DNA of 39,927 nucleotides, from the NCBI GenBank assembly GCA_964522665.1, contig CAZFVY010000063.1, positions 1 to 39,927 of the forward strand, in the 5' to 3' direction. Under the pieces are notes generated by a model. It had not been told where the DNA came from and did no database searches. It saw nothing but the letters and a program-made list of their open reading frames with translations. Shown piece after piece: positions 17,697-26,306 of the stretch. The position numbers and the translations under genes are program-made. How positions within the stretch are numbered: the stretch's first letter is position 1; each line of letters opens with the position of its first letter. This DNA comes from CAZFVY01 sp964522665 (GTDB lineage: Bacteria; Verrucomicrobiota; Verrucomicrobiia; Limisphaerales; CAZFVY01).

Positions 17697-18928
17697 ACCT
17701 AAAGCGATCCCGGACGGAACCCATTTTTGCAATACCCTTGATTATGCGCCTACGAATTCGTGCGACAACCCTCGCCAGTCTGACTGCCCTCGCCGGCCTG
17801 GTCACCGCGTGCCATCAGCCCGGCGCCGGCCCGGCCGGGGCTCCGCCGCCCCCCGCGGTCACCGCCAATCAGCCGATCCAACGTTCCCTGATCGAGTGGG
17901 ACGAGTATCATGGCCGGCTCGATTCCGTCGAAATGGTTGAGGTGCGGGCGCGCGTGAACGGTTACCTTCAGTCCGTCAATTTCAAGGACGGCGCCGAAGT
18001 CAAAAAGGGTGACCTGCTTTTTGTAATCGACCCGCGGCCATATCAGGCTGAACTCGACCGCGCGAACGCGAACCTGCGAGAGGGCGAAAGCCGTTTGGAG
18101 TTGGCCGTCAACGATTTGGCCCGCGCCGACCGGCTGCTACGTTCCAAGGCGATTTCCGAGGAGGAAGCCGACTCCCGCAACAAAGCGAAGCGCGAGGCGG
18201 AAGCGATGATGCAGTCTCTGCGCGCGAGCGTGGAGGTCGCGAAATTAAACCTTGAATATACCCGCGTCGCCGCGCCGATCGATGGCCGCATCAGCCGCCG
18301 TTACGTCACCGAGGGCAACCTTGTCAATGGCAACCAGGGGCAGGCCACCCTGTTGACCACCATCGTGTCGTTGGACCCGATTTACTGCTACTTCGACGCG
18401 GATGAAGCCGCCGTGCTGAAATATCAGCAGTTGGCCCGGAGCGGGAAGCAGGACAGCCTGCGCGGAGGCAAACTCGTCTGCGAGCTGGAGCTGGCCAATG
18501 AAACCAATTTCCCGCACGCGGGCGTCCTCGATTTCGTGGACAATCGAATCGATCCCGGCACCGGCACGCTGCGCGTGCGCGCGATCTTCGATAACCCCGG
18601 TCCCGATCGCCTCTTGCAAGCGGGCTTTTTCGCGCGCGTCCGCGTCCCGGGTACGGCGAAGTCGGAGGCGACGCTCATTCCCGATCAGTCGGTCGGCGCC
18701 GATCTCGGTCAAAAATTTGTGTACGTGGTCAACCCGCAGGACACGATCGAGTACCGCACCGTCAAGCTGGGGCCTTTGATTGACGGATTGCGGGTCGTGC
18801 GCGAAGGACTGCAACCCCAGGATTGGGTGGTGGTGAACGGATTGATGAGCGTTCGTCCGGGCGTCAAGGTGAAGCCAGATCGGGCGAATCCCGCACCCAC
18901 TCGGCCAACGCCCGCGACCAAACCATGA
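17693..18928 (+). CDS. RND efflux periplasmic adaptor (MFP), lipoprotein
   Basis: A 411-residue membrane-fusion protein. A lipobox (GLVTAC, Cys40) anchors it to the inner membrane. The fold is that of AcrA/MexA: barrel-sandwich halves around VEVRARVNGYLQSVNFKDGAEVKKGDLLFVIDPRPYQAEL and TRVAAPIDGRISRRYVTEGNLVN, an alpha-hairpin rich in Glu/Arg/Ala between them, then the beta-barrel and membrane-proximal domain. It links the RND pump at 18966 to the outer-membrane channel at 22169. The ATG at 17693 overlaps the MFS stop (ATGA), implying translational coupling; a second ATG at 17744 would give a shorter but still normal lipoprotein signal. The C-terminus is Pro/Thr-rich. Confidence 0.94.
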   Translation: MNLKRSRTEPIFAIPLIMRLRIRATTLASLTALAGLVTACHQPGAGPAGAPPPPAVTANQPIQRSLIEWDEYHGRLDSVEMVEVRARVNGYLQSVNFKDGAEVKKGDLLFVIDPRPYQAELDRANANLREGESRLELAVNDLARADRLLRSKAISEEEADSRNKAKREAEAMMQSLRASVEVAKLNLEYTRVAAPIDGRISRRYVTEGNLVNGNQGQATLLTTIVSLDPIYCYFDADEAAVLKYQQLARSGKQDSLRGGKLVCELELANETNFPHAGVLDFVDNRIDPGTGTLRVRAIFDNPGPDRLLQAGFFARVRVPGTAKSEATLIPDQSVGADLGQKFVYVVNPQDTIEYRTVKLGPLIDGLRVVREGLQPQDWVVVNGLMSVRPGVKVKPDRANPAPTRPTPATKP

Positions 18929-18965
18929 TGCGTCCGGCGCCCGCGGCCAAACTCCCTGAGCGGTT

Positions 18966-21900
18966 ATGAAATTCTCCCACTTTTTTATCGACCGGCCGAT
19001 CTTTGCGTCGGTCCTGTCGATCGTCATCGTCATTGTCGGCGGCCTGGCGCTCTTCAAACTGCCGATTGCCCAATATCCCGACGTGGTGCCCCCGACGGTC
19101 GTCGTGACCGCGCGTTATCCGGGCGCGAATCCGAAGGTGATCGCGGACACGGTCGCCACGCCGATCGAACAAGAGGTCAACGGCGTCGAGAACATGCTGT
19201 ACATGTCGGCCCAGTGCTCCAGCGACGGCAGCATGTCGCTTACGGTGACGTTCAAACTGGGCACCGATTTGGATAAGGCGCAGGTGCTAGTGCAGAATCG
19301 AGTGGCGGTCGCGGAGCCGAAGCTGCCCGAGGAAGTGCGGCGCGTCGGCGTGACCACCGCCAAGCGATCTCCCGATATTACGCTGGTGGTCAATCTGATC
19401 TCGCCCGATGACCGGTACGACCAGATCTACGTCAGCAATTACGCCTATCTTCAAGTCAAAGACGTGCTCGCGCGCCTGCCGGGCGTCGGCAGCATCATCA
19501 TCTTTGGCGCCCGCGACTACAGCATGCGCGTTTGGCTCGACCCCGAAAAGATCGCGACTCGCAATCTGACGGCCGACGATGTCATCAGCGCGATCCGCGA
19601 ACAAAACGTGCAAGTCGCCGCCGGCGCGCTCGGGCAGCCGCCCGGCGCGCAAGGGCTGAGCTTTCAATATATCGTCACCGCTCAGGGACGCCTGACGGAC
19701 GAGCAGCAGTTCGCCGACATCGTCATCAAGACCGGCGCCGACGGGCAGACGACCCGCGTGCGCGACGTGGCCCGAGTGGAGTTGGCCGCGCTCGACTATA
19801 GCATGAACAGCAAGCTCGACGGCCGACCGACCGCGTCGATCGCGGTGTTCCAACTGCCCGGCTCAAACTCCATCGAAACGTCCGACGCCGTGCATGCGGC
19901 GATGGACAACCTTAAGAAGCGCTTCCCACCCGGGCTGGACTACCGGATTGTTTTTGACACGACCGGTTTTACGCGTGAGTCGATCCGCGCGGTGATCCAC
20001 ACCCTGATCGAGGCCATGCTGCTGGTGGTCTTAGTGGTGATCATCTTTCTGCAAACGTGGCGCGCGTCAATTATTCCACTGCTGGCGGTGCCGGTTTCCC
20101 TGATCGGCACGTTCGCGGCGATGACGGTCATGGGATTCTCGTTGAACAATCTTTCGTTGTTCGGATTGGTGCTGGCCATCGGCATCGTGGTGGATGACGC
20201 GATCGTCGTGGTTGAAAACGTCGAGCGTAATATCCAATTGGGACTGGGACCGCGCGACGCGACGCGAAAGGCGATGGACGAGGTAAGCAGCGCCGTCGTC
20301 GCGGTGGCGCTGGTGCTGAGCGCGGTGTTTGTTCCGACGGCGTTCATTGGCGGCATCTCCGGACAATTCTATCGTCAATTCGCGCTAACCATCGCGTTCT
20401 CGACGCTAATCTCCGCGTTCAATTCGTTGACGCTCAGCCCCGCGCTGTGCGCGATTCTTTTGCGGCCGCATCAAACCAAGGAAGACCTTCTGACACGAGT
20501 GATGCACCGAACCTGCGGCTGGTTCTTCGAGGGGTTCAATCGTATTTTCGGCCGCGGCACCGATTTTTATGCCCGGCTCGTTGGGCGGCTGATCCGCGCG
20601 AGCCTCGCCACCGTCGTCGTCTATTTGGGATTGATCGCGCTGACCTATTTCGGCTTTAAACGCGTCCCCGCCGGGTTTATCCCGCCACAGGACAAGGGTT
20701 ACCTCGCGGTCGCCCTGCAACTGCCGGATTCGGCTTCGCTCGAACGCACCGGGGAAGTGGTTGACCGCATGAGCAAGATCGTGCGGAGCGTTCCCGGCGT
20801 CAAAGCCTCGATCGATCTCGCCGGTCTCTCGCCCATCAGCCTAACCTCCAGCCCCAACACGGGCACGATCTTTGTAATCCTGGATGAATTTGAGAAGCGC
20901 ATGAAGCCGAACCTGACGGGGCCGGCCATCGTCGCGGAATTGCGCCGGCGGCTGGCCGGAATTCAGGAGGGCTATGTGGGCGTATTTCCGCCCCCGCCAG
21001 TCAACGGCATGGGCGTCGTCGGCGGTTTCAAGATGGAGTTGCAGGATCGCGGCGGCGCCGGGCTGGAAGCCCTCCAAAGCGCGGCTTCCCAACTCATGGG
21101 CGAAGCCGCCAAAGAGCCGGCGTTGCGCAGCGTCTTCAGCACTTTCCGAGCGAACACCCCGCAACTCTACCTGGACGTCGATCGGGTCAAAGCGAAGTCC
21201 ATGGGGGTGCCGCTGAACGACGTGTTTGATACCCTGCAGATTTATCTCGGCTCGCTCTACGTCAATGATTTCAACCTTTTCGGCCGCATCTACCACGTGA
21301 CCGCGCAGGCGGACGCGCCGTTCCGCCGGGTTCCCTCCGACGTCCTCGCGCTGCGGACGCGCAACGCGGCCGGACAAATGGTCCCGCTGGCCGCGTTCGT
21401 CAACGTGCAGGACACGACCGGTCCCGACCGCGTCGTGCGCTATAATATGTATCCTTCCGCCGAAGTAACCGGCAGCCCTGCGCCCGGGGTCAGCTCCGGT
21501 CAAGCGGTCGCCGCAATGGAGCGACTGGTCAACGAAAAACTTCCCGCGAGCCTCGGGTTCGAGTGGACGGAGTTGACGTTGCAGGAACGGCTGGAAGGCG
21601 ACACCGCCATCTATATTTTTCCGCTCTGCGTGTTGTTTGTGTTTTTGACGCTGGCGGCGCAATTTGAGAGTTGGTCGCTGCCGCTGGCGATCATTCTCAT
21701 CGTGCCGATGTGCCTGCTGTTTGCGATCTCGGGCGTCTGGCTGCGCCACATGGACAATAATATTTTCACGCAGATCGGTTTCGTCGTGCTGGTGGGACTG
21801 GCCTGCAAGAACGCGATTCTGATCGTCGAGTTCGCCAAACAACGGCAGGACGCTGGCCTGAGCCGCGCGGACGCCGCGGTGGACGCGAGCCGATTGCGGT

Positions 21901-22172
21901 TGCGCCCGATACTTATGACCTCGTTCGCCTTCATTTTCGGCGTCATCCCGCTCGTGGTGGCCGAGGGCGCCGGGGCGGAAATGAGGCAGGCGCTCGGCAC
22001 CGCGGTTTTCAGCGGGATGCTCGGGGTGACGCTCTTCGGTATCTTTTTGACGCCGGTCTTCTACGTCGTGATCCGCTGGTTTACCGAACGTCGCAAGTCG
22101 CACTCGCCCGCCGCGCCGGCGGCGCTTCCCCCTGCCCCCGGCGCCACGCGGCCCGGCCCTTACGCAGCATGA
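18966..22172 (+). CDS. RND efflux pump, HAE1/AcrB family
   Basis: A 1068-residue inner-membrane proton antiporter with the full AcrB layout: first helix after MKFSHFFIDRPIFASVLSI, two large periplasmic loops and two sets of membrane helices. The proton-relay residues are present: adjacent Asp410-Asp411 (GIVVDDAIVVVENVER) and Lys948 (GLACKNAILIVEFAKQ). The central FGFKRVPAGFIPPQDKGYL matches the start of the second half. It moves hydrophobic or amphiphilic compounds from periplasm or membrane to the channel protein. It lies 37 bp after the adaptor and overlaps the channel gene by 4 bp (ATGA). The last 30 residues are Pro/Ala-rich and probably disordered. Confidence 0.97.
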   Translation: MKFSHFFIDRPIFASVLSIVIVIVGGLALFKLPIAQYPDVVPPTVVVTARYPGANPKVIADTVATPIEQEVNGVENMLYMSAQCSSDGSMSLTVTFKLGTDLDKAQVLVQNRVAVAEPKLPEEVRRVGVTTAKRSPDITLVVNLISPDDRYDQIYVSNYAYLQVKDVLARLPGVGSIIIFGARDYSMRVWLDPEKIATRNLTADDVISAIREQNVQVAAGALGQPPGAQGLSFQYIVTAQGRLTDEQQFADIVIKTGADGQTTRVRDVARVELAALDYSMNSKLDGRPTASIAVFQLPGSNSIETSDAVHAAMDNLKKRFPPGLDYRIVFDTTGFTRESIRAVIHTLIEAMLLVVLVVIIFLQTWRASIIPLLAVPVSLIGTFAAMTVMGFSLNNLSLFGLVLAIGIVVDDAIVVVENVERNIQLGLGPRDATRKAMDEVSSAVVAVALVLSAVFVPTAFIGGISGQFYRQFALTIAFSTLISAFNSLTLSPALCAILLRPHQTKEDLLTRVMHRTCGWFFEGFNRIFGRGTDFYARLVGRLIRASLATVVVYLGLIALTYFGFKRVPAGFIPPQDKGYLAVALQLPDSASLERTGEVVDRMSKIVRSVPGVKASIDLAGLSPISLTSSPNTGTIFVILDEFEKRMKPNLTGPAIVAELRRRLAGIQEGYVGVFPPPPVNGMGVVGGFKMELQDRGGAGLEALQSAASQLMGEAAKEPALRSVFSTFRANTPQLYLDVDRVKAKSMGVPLNDVFDTLQIYLGSLYVNDFNLFGRIYHVTAQADAPFRRVPSDVLALRTRNAAGQMVPLAAFVNVQDTTGPDRVVRYNMYPSAEVTGSPAPGVSSGQAVAAMERLVNEKLPASLGFEWTELTLQERLEGDTAIYIFPLCVLFVFLTLAAQFESWSLPLAIILIVPMCLLFAISGVWLRHMDNNIFTQIGFVVLVGLACKNAILIVEFAKQRQDAGLSRADAAVDASRLRLRPILMTSFAFIFGVIPLVVAEGAGAEMRQALGTAVFSGMLGVTLFGIFLTPVFYVVIRWFTERRKSHSPAAPAALPPAPGATRPGPYAA

Positions 22173-23701
22173 ATTCATCCGACTTCACCCCCGCATCCGA
22201 CCTGACCCAAATGAAAGCGCGCCCGCCTCACCCGCTCGTCCTGAAGCTGAGACATCCGCGTAGCCTCGTCAGGCGGCGGGGCGGGTTCATCAGTTTGGCC
22301 GCGCTGGGCGCGACGATTCTAGCGGGTTGCGCGGTCGGGCCGCGCTACCAGCCGCCCCGGACGGAAACGGCGACCGCGTTTGCCGACCATTCCACGAATT
22401 ACGTCGCGACGGAAATTGATCCGCGCTGGTGGCAAAGCTTCAACGACGCGACGCTGACGCGGCTTATCGAACGTTCGCTGGCGACCAACCAGGACCTGCG
22501 GATCGCCATGGCCAACCTGCGCTCGGCCCGCGCGTTGCGCGCTCAATCGCGGCTCGATTTCTTTCCGACCGTCACCGCCAACGCCAGCTACGCCAACACC
22601 CTCCTCAGCCGAACCGCGGTGTTCGGCATCCCGGGCATCAATCGCCAGGAAGAGTTGTACGACGCGGGCTTCGACGCGACCTGGGAACTGGACTTTTTCG
22701 GCCGAGTGCGGCGTTCCGTCCAGGCCCGTGACGCCGAGGTTGAGGCCGCGGAGGCCGCCCGACGCGACACGCAGGTGAGCCTGCTAGGCGAAGTCGGGCG
22801 AAACTATTTCGAGTTGCTGGGCACGCAGAACGAATTGGCCGTGGCCCACCGGAACGCGGAGAATCAGCGGCAAACGCTGCAGATTACAACGTCGCGGCTG
22901 GAAGGCGGCCGGGGTACCGAGTTGGACGTGGCGCGGGCGCGCGCGCAATTGAATAACACGCTGGCGACGATTCCACCGATGGAATCGGCCATCGCGCACG
23001 CTATTCACCGGCTCAGCGTCCTGGAGGGACAGCCGCCGAGCGCGTTAACCGATGAACTTTCACCGGCGGCGCCGTTGCCGATCTTGCCTGCCGTCGTCGC
23101 GATCGGGGAGCCGGCCGCTTTGTTGCGGCGCCGGCCGGACATCCGGTTCGCAGAGCGGAATCTCGCGGCGGCCACGGCGCGCGTCGGGGTCGCCGTCGCC
23201 GATCTGTTTCCCCGGGTGACCTTCGTCGGCGCGGTTGGTCTCGAGGCCGCGAGCTTCGCGGGGCTTGGGCGTGATGGGGCGGACACGCGGTCATTCGGAC
23301 CCCGAATCAGTTGGGCCGCGTTGGACTTGGGTCGCGTACGCGCCCGCATCAAGGCCGCGGACGCCCAAGTCGAAGCGCAATTGGCGCTCTACGAGAAAAC
23401 CGTCCTGACGGCGTTGGAAGAGACCGAGAACGCTTTGGTGGATTTCGGGCGCGAGCGAACGCGCGGCGAGTTTTTGCGCGAGTCGGTGACCGCCAGTGAG
23501 ACCGCGGCGAATCTCGCCCGGCAACGTTACGAAAACGGCGCGACTGATTTCCTCAACGTTTTGGATTCCGAACGGGTTTTGCTCGAGGCGCAGGATCAAC
23601 TCGCGCAAAGCCAAACGCGCGCGGCAACGGCGCTCGTCGCCGTTTACAAATCGTTGGGCGGGGGCTGGCAGACTGACGCCCCCTCCGGGTCAAAACCGTA
23701 G
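22169..23701 (+). CDS. Outer-membrane efflux channel (NodT/OprM-type lipoprotein)
   Basis: A 510-residue outer-membrane factor. After a long N-terminus the lipobox LAGC (Cys54) is followed by AVGPRYQPP, the standard start of the NodT-family mature protein. Two outer-membrane-efflux repeats follow, with the marks WWQSFNDATLTRLIERSLATNQDLRIA, the SYANTLLS beta-strand region and DFFGRVRRSVQA in the first half and LLRRRPDIRFAERNLAAATARVGVAVADLFPR in the second. It forms the trimeric exit duct for the RND pump. Translation is coupled to the pump gene. An internal ATG (22211) is a possible alternative start. The stop is 21 bp from the convergent tgt stop, leaving no room for separate terminators. 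Confidence 0.94.
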   Translation: MNSSDFTPASDLTQMKARPPHPLVLKLRHPRSLVRRRGGFISLAALGATILAGCAVGPRYQPPRTETATAFADHSTNYVATEIDPRWWQSFNDATLTRLIERSLATNQDLRIAMANLRSARALRAQSRLDFFPTVTANASYANTLLSRTAVFGIPGINRQEELYDAGFDATWELDFFGRVRRSVQARDAEVEAAEAARRDTQVSLLGEVGRNYFELLGTQNELAVAHRNAENQRQTLQITTSRLEGGRGTELDVARARAQLNNTLATIPPMESAIAHAIHRLSVLEGQPPSALTDELSPAAPLPILPAVVAIGEPAALLRRRPDIRFAERNLAAATARVGVAVADLFPRVTFVGAVGLEAASFAGLGRDGADTRSFGPRISWAALDLGRVRARIKAADAQVEAQLALYEKTVLTALEETENALVDFGRERTRGEFLRESVTASETAANLARQRYENGATDFLNVLDSERVLLEAQDQLAQSQTRAATALVAVYKSLGGGWQTDAPSGSKP

Positions 23702-23722
23702 CGGCATCGACCGCGTCGGCGA

Positions 23723-24898
23723 TCAAATCGGCTCCGCCGCGAACGCCGCGGCTTGAGCCGCCAAGCGCTTCCGTTCGCGGTCGGCGCGCACGTGCTCCGA
23801 AGGAACGTATCCGGCGATGAAATCGCGCCGGAAGTCGCCGAAGGTTCCGGCGGCGAGGTGCCGTCGGATATCCCCCATGAGCTTCAGGTAAAGGTGGCAG
23901 TTGTGAACGCTGAGCATTCGCAGGCCGAGAATTTCGCCGACGTTCAGAAGATGCCGCAGGTACGCGCGAGAGAAATGGCGGCACGCGTAACATTCGCACC
24001 CCTCCTCGATCGGGCGAAAATCAGTCTTGTTGAAGCCGGCCTTAATACTAATCGATCCTTTGGCGGTGAAAGCGGTACCGTTACGGGCGACCCGAGTCGG
24101 CAAGACGCAATCGAACATGTCCACCCCGCGCGCGACCAACTCGACCAGTTGGGCGGGAGTACCCAAACCCATCGCGTAGCGAGGCAAATTCGCCGGCAGG
24201 AATGGTTCGGCCAAGTCCACGGCGGTGAAGATTTCAGCCTCCGCTTCACCCACGCTCAAACCGCCGATCGCGACGCCGTCAAACTCCATTCCGACAATCG
24301 CCTTCGCGCATTCCTCCCGGAGCCCCGGGTCCGCGCCGCCTTGGACGATTCCGAAGACTTGTTGCCCGGGCGCCCGCGGCTGGTCGCGACAGATCTTCGC
24401 CCAGCGGATGGTCCGCTCGACGGCGTCGCGAATGATCGTCAAAGAGCTCGGTTGCGGCGGGCACTCGTCGAGGACCATGGCGATGTCCGAACCAAGGATT
24501 CGCTGAATTTCCATCGCCTCCTTGGGACCGAGAAACAGCGGCGAGCCATCCAGATGGGAGCGGAATTCAATGCCGTCCGGTTTTATCTTTCGGATTTTCG
24601 CCAGACTAAACACCTGAAACCCGCCGCTATCGGTGAGAATCGGGAGCGGCCAGTTCATGAAACGGTGCAAACCGCCCGCGGCCTGGATGATTTCCATCCC
24701 GGGACGGATCGACAGGTGGTAGGTATTCCCCAGAATAATCTGGGCTCCCATGTCGGTCATCTCCCGCGGATCGAGCGCCTTGACGCTCGCTTGGGTGCCG
24801 ACCAGCATGAAGGCGGGCGTATCAATCACCCCACGCGGAGTGGTGACGCGCCCGAGCCTGGCTTTGGACGAAGAATCAACTTTGAATAGTTCGAACAC
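23723..24898 (-). CDS. tgt: tRNA-guanine transglycosylase (queuine synthesis)
   Basis: A 391-residue enzyme that swaps guanine-34 for preQ1 in tRNAs for Asp, Asn, His and Tyr. The TIM-barrel marks are complete: TPAFMLVGTQASVKAL, NTYHL, TDSGGFQVFSL with the general Asp, VFGIVQGG, GGLSVGE, and FDCVLPTRVARNG with the nucleophile Asp. The zinc site is CECYAC plus the His in SVHNCH. The start is taken as GTG at 24898 because MFELFKVDSSSKARLG aligns with the usual TGT N-terminus; an in-frame GTG at 24943 would add 15 residues lying inside a terminator hairpin. The terminator of the upstream pseudopilin ends only 13 nt before the start codon, an odd arrangement. QueA is not in the window. Confidence 0.96.
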   Translation of the reverse strand: MFELFKVDSSSKARLGRVTTPRGVIDTPAFMLVGTQASVKALDPREMTDMGAQIILGNTYHLSIRPGMEIIQAAGGLHRFMNWPLPILTDSGGFQVFSLAKIRKIKPDGIEFRSHLDGSPLFLGPKEAMEIQRILGSDIAMVLDECPPQPSSLTIIRDAVERTIRWAKICRDQPRAPGQQVFGIVQGGADPGLREECAKAIVGMEFDGVAIGGLSVGEAEAEIFTAVDLAEPFLPANLPRYAMGLGTPAQLVELVARGVDMFDCVLPTRVARNGTAFTAKGSISIKAGFNKTDFRPIEEGCECYACRHFSRAYLRHLLNVGEILGLRMLSVHNCHLYLKLMGDIRRHLAAGTFGDFRRDFIAGYVPSEHVRADRERKRLAAQAAAFAAEPI

Positions 24899-24911
24899 GT
24901 GGAATAAGCGT

Positions 24912-24953
24912 AAAAAAGACCGCTCCCGCGCGGAGCCATCCACGCGGGAGCGG
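24912..24953 (-). terminator. Terminator of the pseudopilin gene, abutting tgt
   Basis: An 11-bp G/C-rich stem (24943-24953 with 24920-24930) and a 12-nt loop, followed on the minus strand by TCTTTTTTA. It is an intrinsic terminator by all criteria. It ends 13 nt before the tgt start codon, so tgt must use read-through or a promoter that overlaps the hairpin. Confidence 0.88.
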
Positions 24954-24988
24954 GTGATTGAGTGAACTATGAAATCTGGCGTTAGCCG

Positions 24989-25873
24989 TTAGTTTTTCAC
25001 CAAGGCAGTCGTATGGTCTTGAACCCAAAAGACGTCGGTGCTGTTCCGAACGGTCTGATTCAGGGCCATCGTGCCGGTGTAGGTAACCTTGACTTTGGTG
25101 CTCGAATCGACCCATTTGTGGATCTCCGAGTGACCGTCCGCGAACGAAAACCCGCAGGCGCCGTTGTGATACCACGCGGGATAATCGACCCACTTCCCAC
25201 CGGCGGGAACCATCGAGACGCCGAAACCGCCGTCGTTGATGCTATCGGGATGTTCGTCCAGCAAGACAAACACCTTCACCGGGGGAGGCGTGATGAAATC
25301 GGTAAGTTTGCCAAAGGTGTACCACGTTTTGTTCGCCGTGTGGCCGTGATTACCATCGAGCCATGGACCATCGACCGGGCTGCGACCGTCGTCCTTGGTT
25401 CCGATGGATTGGCTCATGGAGATGCTGCGGACGCGCGGTAATTTCTGGGTGCCTTCGATAACCTTGCTCTGATCCGCTGGGCATTTGTAAACGCCAGCGT
25501 TCCGCGTGTACGGCCCGAGCTTGCAATACCTCGGATCGACCAAGAAAAGGATGTTGGTGTTTTGGGGATCGTTGGCGTTGAAATTCATGTCACCTTGAAT
25601 CCAGCCGCCGCCCGGGATATTCATCGCGTCGTCCTGGTTGGGTGGCAACAACTCATTGTTGTCCCCGGCGTACATGTACCAGCCGAGGTTGACCTGTTTG
25701 ATGTTGTTCATGCAGGTGATGCCTTGGGCCTTGGTTTTGGCCTTGGCCAAGGCGGGCAGGAGCATGCTGGCAAGAATGGCGATAATTGCGATCACCACGA
25801 GGAGTTCAATCAGCGTGAACCCGACGCTGAGGGTCCTCGCCCTCGAGAGCGGTTGGTTTGGTCTTATATTCAT
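24989..25873 (-). CDS. Orphan pseudopilin with H-x9-DG motif
   Basis: A 294-residue protein with the prepilin signature GFTLIELL (cleavage between Gly18 and Phe19), a hydrophobic helix nearly identical in pattern to the protein at 5253, then AKAKTKAQG, NNIKQVNLG and a globular domain with YKCPADQSK. The C-terminal part has the H-x9-DG signature (HNGACGFSFADG followed by HSEIHKW), typical of the group expanded in Planctomycetota and Verrucomicrobiota. Conserved Asp/Asn-rich segments (AGDNNELLPPNQDD) may bind calcium as in GspG, but this is inferred. No assembly genes are near. It is transcribed from the 25874-26306 region and ends at a strong terminator. Confidence 0.88.
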   Translation of the reverse strand: MNIRPNQPLSRARTLSVGFTLIELLVVIAIIAILASMLLPALAKAKTKAQGITCMNNIKQVNLGWYMYAGDNNELLPPNQDDAMNIPGGGWIQGDMNFNANDPQNTNILFLVDPRYCKLGPYTRNAGVYKCPADQSKVIEGTQKLPRVRSISMSQSIGTKDDGRSPVDGPWLDGNHGHTANKTWYTFGKLTDFITPPPVKVFVLLDEHPDSINDGGFGVSMVPAGGKWVDYPAWYHNGACGFSFADGHSEIHKWVDSSTKVKVTYTGTMALNQTVRNSTDVFWVQDHTTALVKN

Positions 25874-26306
25874 GAGATTATCGGCAGTTTAAAACACTGT
25901 TTTGGTTGCGCGCTTAGTTTGCGAACTTTGATCACTGTTTACCAGAAGAAAAACGGCCCGACAACTGTGCGTTTGGCCGCACACCTTTCGGCAAAATGAC
26001 GTCGGTGTTCGGGTCAGAACAAGGTCCCGATCGCCTCGTCGAGTCTGAAACGCTTGCGAATCGGTCGCGGTCGCCGGGAAGCCAGTCCGATCGATCCGCA
26101 ACGAGCGCACCGTGCGAATGGTATGTATCCATTTGAACGTAAATATCTTATGGGCATTAAGCTAGCGCGGCGGCCGGTGTCTTCTGAATCTGGCCGAACG
26201 CGCGTTGAGGCATCCAACCGATCTCTGGATGCTTTGGAATTCCGAGGTTCCAGAACATCGTCCCGTATTAGGCCGGAGCGGGCAGCGTAAGGCTAAATCT
26301 GCTTGG
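25874..26306. other. Intergenic region between acs and pseudopilin
   Basis: 433 bp with no supported gene; short frames on both strands lack any familiar motif. It must contain the pseudopilin promoter. A 7-bp dyad (GCATCCA 26210-26216 with TGGATGC 26226-26232) lies about 75 bp past the acs stop and may help end acs transcription, although no T tract follows. An A/T-rich patch at about 26118-26155 is a promoter candidate. Confidence 0.4.

Noticed and set aside
20841..22178. Minus-strand open frame (445 codons) opposite the RND pump gene
   Set aside because: Antisense shadow of a certain gene; sequence is Arg/His-rich with no familiar motif.
23753..24889. Plus-strand open frame (378 codons) opposite tgt
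   Set aside because: Shadow of tgt, which has all its catalytic and zinc residues on the other strand.
24954..24995. AAAAACTAA on the minus strand upstream of tgt, resembling the end of a preQ1-I riboswitch
   Set aside because: It coincides with the pseudopilin stop codon, and no matching upstream hairpin or C-rich loop is present.
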